64,000 bases of DNA from Desmodesmus armatus (lineage: Eukaryota > Chlorophyta > Chlorophyceae > Sphaeropleales > Scenedesmaceae): contig VIIQ02000559.1 of the NCBI GenBank assembly GCA_007449985.2, positions 402,501 through 466,500 on the forward strand. The letters run 5' to 3'. Positions 44,101 through 54,700 of this stretch are shown piece by piece (positions within the stretch are counted from its first letter, which is position 1; each line of letters begins with the position of its first letter). A program made the translations under genes and the position numbers. The notes beneath the pieces are model-generated. The model saw only the letters and a program-made list of their open reading frames with translations. It made no database searches and was not told where the DNA came from.

Positions 44101-45724
44101 TGCCCCCGCACCTGCCCTGCAAGCTACTAGGTCACCTAGGGTTGAGTTTAGGTTAAGGTGTAGCTTTAGGAGCAGGGGTTTAGTACACCAGCACCCACCG
44201 GATGCTCCGCCAGGTTGAAGGCATGCTGGATGACACCCCAGCTGTCCCGGCCTAAGCCTGACTGCAGCGACGCCCGGAGTGTTTTGTGTGCAACCACCAC
44301 ATTCATGAGGGCGTCCGCGGCAGCCTGCATGTCAGAGTGGCTGTCTGCATACAGACCTGCCAGGGCAGAGTCGTGTAGGCTTGATGAGAGGACGCGGCAC
44401 AGCCGGCGAGCGGTCTTAGCCTTGTGCTGCAAACAAGCGCGGCATGGCAGAGCACGGCAAACATGGACGGGCATGGTGAGGCTTGATGACAGGACGCGGC
44501 GCAGCTGGTGAAAGGTCCTGGCGTTGTGCTGCAAAACAAGCATATTTCACTCAGCGACGTTCCTACTGGCAGATTGCCACGTCAGCAATAAAGTGTCAGA
44601 CTGCACGACTACGGGCAGGAATGCAACTTATAGCCACCGCTCTCAGCTACTAGCTGTAGTACAGCTGGCGTAGATTATCCTTCCTTCCACAACCCGAAGC
44701 CGGCAACACCAACCTGCAGATGTCGTCCGGTGCGTGCCAGCCATGCGTCCACACGCACAAGGTGCTGCAGCATCTCGATGAATGTCACTAAGAGCTTCCG
44801 CCAAGCGTCAAGCTCAGTGGCCGAGCTGCAGCAGTGGAGACAGCGGTGTTCATTGTGAGGCAGATGTACCAGCTGTCAAAGCAACAATCCAAACATGACT
44901 GGCACAAGCGCACCAGGAGAAATTATACAGTGTCATGCTGTGCACAACAGCCAGCAGTCGACGTCATGTGTGACATTTCTAGTGCCCCTTGTGCTTGCGG
45001 CAACTAGGATGCAGTAACGTGGCAGATGCCTCGAGCCACCAGGGGCCGTACAAAAGCGAAAATATGCGCCCTTCTTTTGATGAATACACGACGGTGGCGG
45101 CAAAGGTCAGCTGACAACATGGCGATTGAAAGTTTGAGTTGCCGCCACAGTGCAGGATTCAACTCGTGCCGGGATCTTCACAAAACACCCATGAGCTTAC
45201 ACAGTGCAGTACAGTACAATCAATGGGGACAGAGTCGCCACCGCGGCACTAGCCGGTGAGCCAGGGGCTCAAAAGGGTGCCCAGTGGGCCTACTAACGTA
45301 CTCCAGTTTCTCAGGTGAGGTGTGAGTTTACCTCAAGAGGTCGTCTTTGATCTCTGCCAAAGTGTAGTGCCTGACCTCCACGGGGCCCAAGGCCTGTGTC
45401 AACTGGACCAGCACCACCAGCAACCCCTCAACGGCATCGGGGAGGCCAAAGAGGCCCTGTTGGATGGCCACAGCGTGTACAGCAGCTACAGTGAGTGAGT
45501 GAGAGTGTTCTGAAAAGACACCTCCACAGGGCCCAAGGCCTCTGTCAACTGATGCAGCACCACCAGCAACACCTCAACGGCATCGGGGAGACCAGGACAG
45601 GCCCTGTGGGGATGCCAACAGTGTCTATGCCGGTTGGAGCGAGTGAGTGAGTGAGTGAGGGAGGGAGGGAGGGAGGGAGGGAGGGAGGGAGGGAGGGAGG
45701 GAGGGAGTGAGTGAGTGAGTGAGT

Positions 45725-45790
<66 letters not shown>

Positions 45791-48700
45791 GAGAAGGCCA
45801 TGGAGGGCAGGGAGGAGGGAGGAGGCAACAGCGCCAGGAACCCAGGACCATGTGCGACCACAGAATGGTTGACAGGTCCTCCACTCCCCCTCCTGTTGTG
45901 CCTGTAAAAGACTGGGGATCCAACATTAACTGTCACTTACAGGCACGGATATGTCATGCAGACCGCAAGGAAATCAGAGCGCATGGGGTGACAGGACACA
46001 ACATAGCCGCTGTCATGACAGTTGTGCTCCAAGCACCTCTCGGATGTTTGTGTCCAGTCATGGAATAATTCAGCTTTGAGACAATCGATTGCAGGATACA
46101 AGGTTGACCAACATCAGCAACTCACAAAGACAGGCCTGCTGCCGGCACCTACCTGAGATATGGTAGCGTCGGCTGCGCGAGTCTTCCGCAGCTTGGCAGG
46201 CAGTTTTGCCACCCACTCATTCATGCGGTCGGTGAGCATCAAGTCCAACCTCGTCTGATAGCGTGAAACGTTGTCACCCAGATCTCTGCCAAACTCACTG
46301 ACCTGTGGTCATGGAGTGTACATAATGCAGTACAGTACAGTACACCCAGTACACCCAGTACAGTACAGTACAGTACAGTACAGTACAGTACAGTACAGTA
46401 CAGTACAGTACAGTACAGTACAGTACAGTACAGTACAGTACAGTACAGTACAGTACAGTACAGTACAGTACAGTACAGTAGATTACCATGCACAAGCAGT
46501 ACACCAATGGCTGAGGTGTTGCTCAGCATGCCATGGTGTGGTGTGGTTCAGTGCATGGGGACAGCGGCACGAAAGTCACTTCCGTTGGCAATGATGAAGG
46601 CCCATGAATATGAGTACAGTCTCACCTTGTTAAAGGCGATGTCCAGCATCTCTAGCAGCTCCTCATGAGCGGCTTCCCAGTGAATGTACTCCCTGGGAAT
46701 CCAGACCTTTCTGGAGTCGGCCACCAGCAGCAGCATCATGACGGCCGCAGGGTGGGGGGCACCGCTGTGGGCCTCAGCTGACATGTCCTGACTGCCTGCT
46801 GATCCTGAGTTTGAAGCTTGGCGCTGGGGCGATGGTGAGGGCTGCAGGTCCAAGCGCTGAAGTGCTGTGTCAAGTCTGCGAGCACAGCACAGCATGGAAG
46901 CAGTAGCGCAGACTGGACGTGGCCGTGATGAATGCTTGACGGGGAGGTTGATGAAGATGGGACGAATGTACACGAAGGCAAGCACTGCGCACGACATGCT
47001 GTCAGGCCCAGCAAAAGGGATGCTGAACGCAAGCATTGCGTATACAGCGTCACAAACGGAAGAGGAGACACAACTCAAGAGGAAAAAGCAGGGAGGGGGA
47101 GAGCTGTAGAGAAAGTGGAAGGGAGGCAAGAGAGAGGAAAGGGGACAACCAGAGACCACAGAGACCGTTGCACATTTCCCGCCGCCCCTACCTCTCCCAC
47201 TGGCACACAATTCTGATGTCCTTGGGCCAGGCTTCAATCACAGCTGTAGCCAGCTCCACCCAGGCTGCTGCATCATCAATACCCATAACCTCAAAATGCC
47301 CAGGTATCTTGGACGGACGACCATCATCAAGAAACCTCGGCGGCGAGGGCTGCCTGTGCTGCTGCCGCTCAGACAGGAACTGCTCCCGATCTGTCGTGAG
47401 GCCCTCCCAGTAGTACTGCAGCGTGTTGAGCATCCTCACCGCTTCCGCTTGCACAGCAGCGCTGCGCTCACACTCACTCCCCCGCGACACAGTTGGTGAG
47501 TCGGGTGTGCCGCCACTGCCGCGCGAACTGGACGGCACTGCTGCCGGTGACTGCGGGCAGCCGTCGCTGCCGCTGTCAAGGGCCTGGTATCCAGCTGCTG
47601 CCGCTGCTGCCATGAAGTTGGCAACAGCGGAGCCCCCGTGCACACCCCTGCCGTCCCTCTGCCATGGTGATGCTGCCGGTGACACGGGGCACCCATCGGC
47701 TGCTGATGCTGGTGACATGGGAGGAGGGGAAGGGACACCCCAGCTGCTGCTGTCTGCGGCACCCTCCTCCTGCACCTGCTGCTGCTGCAGCTGCTGCTCC
47801 TGCTGCTCCTGCTGGGGCACTTCATCGTCTGATGCTACAGCCACATCTGAGACTGATGCGTTGCTGCTGCCGCCCCAGCCCCCACGTATGCGCAGCACTG
47901 ACGCCTCTGATACTGCATCATCGCCAGACACCGCTGCCTCCTCCTCCTGCTGCTGCCCAGCCGCAGCAGCAGCACTGGAGGCTGCAGCATTGGCAGCAGC
48001 TGGCCGCCTCTGGGCAGCAGCCACCTGCTGCTGCTGCTGCTGCTGCTGCTGGGTAGCCAACCCCTGCTGCTGCTGGTTAGTAGCCCCCTGTTGCTGTTGC
48101 TGCTGCTGCAGCTGCAGGCGTGTCTGTTGCCACGCAGCCGCCAGGACCTCCCGCCACAACCTGCATGCAGGTGCTGTTAGCTCCCCGGCCCCCAAGTGCC
48201 GCAGCAGCGCCGACATCTGCACCACCAAAAGCTCCTGGCTGTTGCCGGCAGCTGCATTCCCACGCAGCACATACTGCATGACCGATTGAATCAGCATCTG
48301 GTTGTTGTACTCCGTCTCTGCTGCAGTCAGCTGCATGGCTGCACGCACTGTGAGTAGGTCCGCAAAGCGCAGGAGACGCACCATCTCGACCACATTGCGA
48401 CAGCCTGCATCCTGCAAGGCTGCCGCTAGCCTTGCCGGTATGTCGCCACGGGGCTCCTTTGCCAGCCAGCCATTGAAGTCTGTTTGCAGCTGACGCACCT
48501 TGACTACGACGCCGTCGGCAAGCGCACCGCCGTTGCTGATAGGTGAGCCTGCTGCCGCTGCTGTTGGAGCAGCAGCTGGACCCATGTGGCTGCTGCTGCT
48601 GCTGCTGTTGGTGCTGCTGTTGGTCCTTGCTGCAGGGGGTTGCTGTGGTGCTGCCGGTGCTCCTGCTGCAGCTGCCCCCGTGTTGCGCGCTGCAGCCAGA

Positions 48701-51700
48701 CCAGGGGGCTTCCCTGCAGAGGCTGCGGCTGTTGTAGCCTGCTGCGCGCTTGCAGTTCCCTGCTGAATGATTCTTGGATGGTGCTGTTGCAGCTGCTGCT
48801 GCACTCGGGCTGTGAGGAGCTGTGCAACAGCCTTTTCTGCTTCAAACTCGTTTGACTGTGGAAGGGGCCTCAGCAAGTGTGTGAGGAAGGGTACATTGTG
48901 CCTGCAGCAGTGGTGCAGTGCAGGTTGTCATTCAAAGCACAACGGGGCAGTCCCATTGCAAGCCAGCCAACTGCCAGCAAGCAGCGAGCTGAAGATGCAG
49001 TCTTAGTGTGTCTCCACCACCGTGCATGCAGGTCGGCACCCTCCCAAGCCTGCGTAAGTGCGGTACAGCAAGTGACAGGACAGCATGAGCCCCTGTCTCA
49101 CTCAGCTGCTAGTGCCGAGGAGGGAACTATGTGTGCCAGTACCTGCGCTGTCAGTACTGGCGAGAACCGAACCTGCAGTGACAGTATTGGCAAGAGCCAG
49201 GGAGGTTTTGACTTTTCTTGCAACTGTCAACCGGCCATCTTCACCTTCCCTTACACGCCTATTTTTTCTTTCAAACAGGCATGCCAGGTGCTGGCTGTTG
49301 ACTGGCCCATCAGATGACAATAACAGCAGTACAATTGCATCGACTAAAGTAGCTACAGCCTCGTGTCTAGCAGCCACTTACTGCTTCTGGCGCAAAAGCT
49401 CAGGAAAGCTGCCGATGGCGTTGTGGTGCTGCCAGTGCTTGCTCAGCTGCATCACCAGCAGCAGGTCGCGCTGCACCTGAACCAGGCACTGCTGCCACGC
49501 CTGGCGCTGCTGCTGGAACTGCTGTACGTCGCTGCCGCCGGCAGTGTTGCTGCTGCTGCTGCCATGCTGGCCGAGCAGGCAGGCAGTGGGAGGAAGCTGG
49601 TGTTGGGCATCAGCCAGGAGCTGCACGCAGTGTGAGTGCAGGGCCGTCAGCAGCATCGCTTGACCCTGCTTGTGGCTGTCCGTCACATGCCACCTGCGGC
49701 ACGGCCAGACACAAGCACAAGCAGCAGCGCTGTCAGTGCAGGGCCGTCAGCAGCATCGCTTGACCCTGCTTGTGGCTGTCCTGCATTTGCCACCTGCGGC
49801 AGGTCCAGACACAAGCACAAGCAGCAGCAGGGTGAGTGCAGGGCCGTCAGCAGCATCGATTGGCCCTGCTTGTGGCTGTCCTGCACTTGCCACCTGCGGC
49901 CAGGCCAGACACAAGCACAAGCAGCAGCAGTGTGAGTGCAGGGCAGTCAGCAGCATCGCTTGACCCTGCTTGTGGCTGTCCGCCACTTGCCACCTGCGGC
50001 CAGGCCAGAAACAGGCACAAGCAGCAGCAGTGTGAGTGCAGGGCAGGCAGCAGCATCGCTTGACCCTGCTTGTGGCTGTCCGCCACTTGCCACCTGCGGC
50101 CAGGCCAGAAACAGGCACAAGCAGCAGCAGTGTGAGTGCAGGGCCGCCAGCAGCATCGCTTGACCCTGCTTGTGGCTGTCCGCCACTTGCCACCTGCGGC
50201 AGGGCAGAAAAGGGCACAAGCAGCAGCAGCGGCGTGCCCCAGCACATCAGGTGTGGCCAAGACAATCCGCCAGCAGCTATGGTATGGGTGGAACCACCCA
50301 TACGGACGGGAGGTGCCGTTCTGCATCCCTCCTGTCAGCACGGCAGCTGGTGCCAGCCAGCACCACAAGCCAGGTGTGTGGATCAGGGCCATGACGCAAC
50401 AACACCCACCCAACAGACTGAACGTCCTGCCAAATTGGTGGTGATAAAACAGTGCAAAGCGGCTCTGCTCCAAGGGTGTTTTGTTGCAAGATGAGAAAGA
50501 TGAGAGCATGTATGCTGATACAGCCAACAGTAAAGCCTGCAACCAAGGGCAAGGCTGTTGCCGTGCATCACTCTCACTCACTCATTCATGCTCAACGTGT
50601 GCCGGTACAGCAGTGCACTCAGCAGCACATCCAGAAGCTGTCGCAGAGCCTGCGCTGGGTGCTGCCGGCTGCTGCTGCCCTGCTTGCTGCTGTCCTGCCT
50701 GTCCCTTTCCTGCTGCTGTGGCTGCTGGTGTTGCTGCTGCTGCTGCCTTGGATGTGCATGGTGCTGGGGACCCTGCCGACCGTTGCCCTGCTGGCCTTTA
50801 TGAATACTGCTGAGGGCCCAGACCAGCAAGCTATGTACAGGGTCGTCCTGCGCGAGTAGCTGAGGCAAGCTGTCAGTCTGGAGGGCGGCAACGCACTGCC
50901 GCAGCCACTGTGCGACTGCAAGGTGGTGGTCAGCAATGCCTGCCTGCTGCCCCTGATCTGGCTGGGGCTCTTGGGCACACCACCAGAGCTGCAGCTGCTG
51001 CGGTGGGAGCTGAGATATCTGGGGCAGTAGGGCACCCACAAACTTGCAGACCTCGGCTTGCTGGAATTGCACCTGCAGGCAGGCGGGGCCATCGACAGCA
51101 GCACACAGATCTTCGGGTTGAAGGTGTGGAGGGCTAGCTGAGGGCGGCCAGACCAGCACAGCATGTTGCAATGTTTTTGCAGGCAGGTGGCAGAGGGCCA
51201 GTCAGCACGGACTGGATTGCAGGACACTTGCTCAGCACACATGGGTTTGTGCACAGGAGCTCTGCAGTCCATGGCCCATGGCACAAGGCACCCCGCCAGC
51301 TGCTGCTTTTGCTCCAGTTGCGCAAGTGCGTGTTGAGAGCATGCCATCCACAGCATGCAAAAGCAGGGAACTGCAGGACGACAGGCTTCTGCCTACCTTT
51401 GTCTCTTGCAAGCACAGCACGTCCAACCTGCTGGCATCCTGCTGCACAGACAGCGTGACCAACAGATCAAAGCGTCTGCTGAACCACTGCTGAGTCAGCT
51501 CACAGCCCTGCACCCACAGTCCTTGTGGCAGCTGGTGGCTGGCAGGCAGCCCCGTAACCTGACCACACTGGTCTCTGCAGAGCTGCAGCAGTGCAAGCCC
51601 GGGCGGCACCAGCACAGCCGCTGCGCTGCAGGCAGCCTGCATGAGCTGCGTTTCCTGCTGCTTGAAGCGCTGCAGCTGTGGGCAGCTTTTGTCCTGGTCT

Positions 51701-54700
51701 CGGTCCTGGCGTGCTGAGGCCTGCTGTGATATGCTGGCCAGCTGCTGCTGCTGCTCCTGCAGTTCTGCCTCTGCTGCTGCCAGCTGCTGCGCCATCTTGA
51801 GCATGGACAGCAGGGTGGCGGTGTGCAGGGGGGTGTCCAGCTGGCCACTGCAGAAAATTGAAGCAGCAGCGGCAGACAGACGGTTGGGGACGGCAAGATC
51901 ATCGTCAGGAATTGGGACTGGCTTCACTGGCAATCCCCGCGGCCCCACAGATCGCTCTGGGGGCGCACACAGGGCTAGGGCCGAGGGAGGTGCAGAGGCA
52001 GGGGCAGGGGCTGGGGCTGGCAGGCGATGAATCCACCGCATAGTCTTGCAGCAATAGGTGTGAGGTTCCTTGTGCAGAATGTGGGGGGCATGGCGGCTGC
52101 TAGGATACCCAGTGTTGTGGCGCAAGAGCAGGGGTGTGACATTTACGGCTTTGTAGAGACAATGCTCGTGGAGGACACAACGCATGAGGTTCAAGGGTTG
52201 CTGCCTGGCTATGATGCTTTTCATTGTGTCCGGCCGCGGCCAAGCCGCGGCAGGCCGCATGGGGGTATCACTGTGTTTGTTAAGAGGTTCTCTGCACTGA
52301 GCATGGGCTCAGGGCTGACGGTTACCACGGACCCGAGGGCGGGCATCGTCTGGGTGGTTGTTCCAGGTTTTCAGCTTACTGTTGCCGTGTGTTACTTCAG
52401 CCCTCATGGCTCTGCTGTGTATGCATCTGGGGTGTGGATGCAGACCCCATGGCTGCCTTGTTTGCTGGGCTGTCTGCAGCAGAGGCCAGAGGCCACAAGC
52501 ATTTGGTTCTTGGGGACCTGAACATGCGCATTGGCAGATTGAGTTGTGACGTGCCCTCTAATCTTGCGGTTCCCCCAGGTCTCAATGACCCGTCAGTTCT
52601 CCCGACCTTACACCATTTGAGGTGTGTACCCTCCTACAGGCGCTCTATGGACATGTCTGTACCCAGCCGCCCTCGGGCGCTGGAGTTTATGAATGGTCTG
52701 TTTGCAGTCTCCTCGGTTGTGCTCAATGGTAGGACCCATGGGGATGTGGAAGGGGCCTTCACCTGTTATGCCAATCCCATGGGTGAGCAGTCAGTGGGTG
52801 CCAGTGTGGTTGATCTGGCCTGTGCCTCCACCTCCTTGTATCGTCATGTGCAGTCCTTCCGGGTCCTGCCTTACAAGGCGTCAGCCTCCAAGGACCACTG
52901 TGGTCTCTATGTGTCACTCACCGACCTGCCCAGGCGGTGTCATGAGGTGCCTCGCAGGGGGGGCCGGTGCAGGGTGCTCCGTCCCACCTCAGGGTCTGGC
53001 TACACTAGCGCCCTTGTGCGTCAAGCGGACTGTTTTCAGGCTATGTTACAGTCTTGGCAGGCAGGTGGTGTGAGTGTTGAGTGTGCGTTGCGGCAGTTTT
53101 CAGATCAATTGGTTTCGTGTGCGGGAGGTGACAGAGAGCAGCCTGCCCCTGCCCAACCCGGCCACGGGCGCAGGGACCAGCCGTGGTATGATGCTGACTG
53201 TAGGCGGCTTTCTGGGGAATTGGATGGGGCGTGGGCTGCCTGGCATGCAAGCAGAGGGGGTGTGTATGGCTCTCAGGACGGGTGCCCTGTTGCACGGAAT
53301 GCCTTGGAGGAGGCTCGCCGTGAGTAAAAGAGCATGTGTTTTTTGGGGATAGGCGCCCGCAAACACCTTTGTCGGACGTGGCGGCTTGGACGGACTATTT
53401 TAGGGTCCTGTTGGGGGCGGCGCCCCATCCACAGGCCTTGACTGAGGATGAGGTCGCTCTCAAGCAGCAGCTGTACGTAGCAGCCCCTCGGGGTCAGGAG
53501 TCAGCCATGGCTGCACTTAACGCTGATGTCACCCTGGCTGAGGTGGAACAATGCATGGCGCTCCCGGCCGGCAAAGCCCCTGATGCTCAGGGGCTGACTG
53601 GAGAGCTCTTAAGGCTGGCCGCTGCCCCTGTACGTGATACAGGTTCGAGTGGTGACCCTCTGCCGGCCTGTCCTGTCGTTGTTGAGTGTGCACAGTGGTT
53701 GCTGCAGGCCATGTTCTCTAATTCTTGTGTCCCGGAGGTTATGCGCACCAGCAAGTTGGTCCCCGTGCCGAAGTCGCTGAGCCCCGCTGCCCTGGCAGTA
53801 CGGGACCAGTACCGAGGTATCTCTGTGTCACCTGTCTTTTCCCGCATGTTGGATCGCTTCTTGAATCAGCGCTTTGAGCGGTTGGCGTCACTGCTGACAC
53901 TTCGGGCTCCCACCCAGTGTGGCTTTAGGCCGGGCCATGGCACACTAGATGCCATCTTCACGCTACAGCATCTGATCAGTGTGGCGCAGCATCGCCGCCG
54001 TCGCTTGTATGTGGTCTTTGTGGACTTTAAGAAGGCTTTTGACAAGGTTAGGAGGGACCTGTTGTTGGAGCGATGTCGCAAGTTGGGTGTGCATGGCCCC
54101 TTTCTGGACATGTTGGTGGCGTTGTATGACGGGTGTGCTGTCAGGTGGCAGTCAATGGGGAGCTTGGGGACGCCTTCCCCACAGTGTCTGGCACAAAGCA
54201 CGGGAGTGAGCTGAGCCCCCTCTTGTTCGGCCTGTTTATTGAGTTGCTGCATTACCTGATCAGGCTCAACTTGCCGGGGGCAGGGCCAGTGCTGAGTGGA
54301 CTTAAGGTGCCTGATGTGATGTATGCTGACGACGTGGGGTTGCTCAGCTTCGAGGCTTGCGAGATACAGCAGATCGTGGATGTGCTTGATGTCTTCTGCA
54401 CATTGTTTGATATGGAGGTGAACCTTGCGCCGCACAAGACTTGTGTCGTGCGTTTCCGCCCGCAACACTTGAGGGTGCCTGCAGGGTTTCGCCTCGTGTT
54501 TCGGGGCCGTGAAATTGCGCTGCAGTCAGAGTACGTGTATCTGGGCGTGCGTGTGCATGCCACTCGGGGGCTTCTGGGGGCGTCAGACGCGCTGGCAGTT
54601 TCCGGCAGCAAAGCCATGCATGCCATGCTGACGCGCTGTCGTCGGGCTTGCCTCACCCAGTTTGACATCAAGTGCAGAATGTTTGATATTTTGATCGAGC

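Noticed and set aside
47423..48289. A 288-codon plus-strand open frame opposite P3 E6
   Set aside because: Same shadow effect of triplet repeats; no conservation with the opposite strand of P1 or P2.
49636..50229. Regular 100-bp repeats that might suggest a CRISPR-like or satellite array
   Set aside because: Units are contiguous with no unique spacers and each contains the acceptor and head of P3 E5, in a eukaryotic intron.
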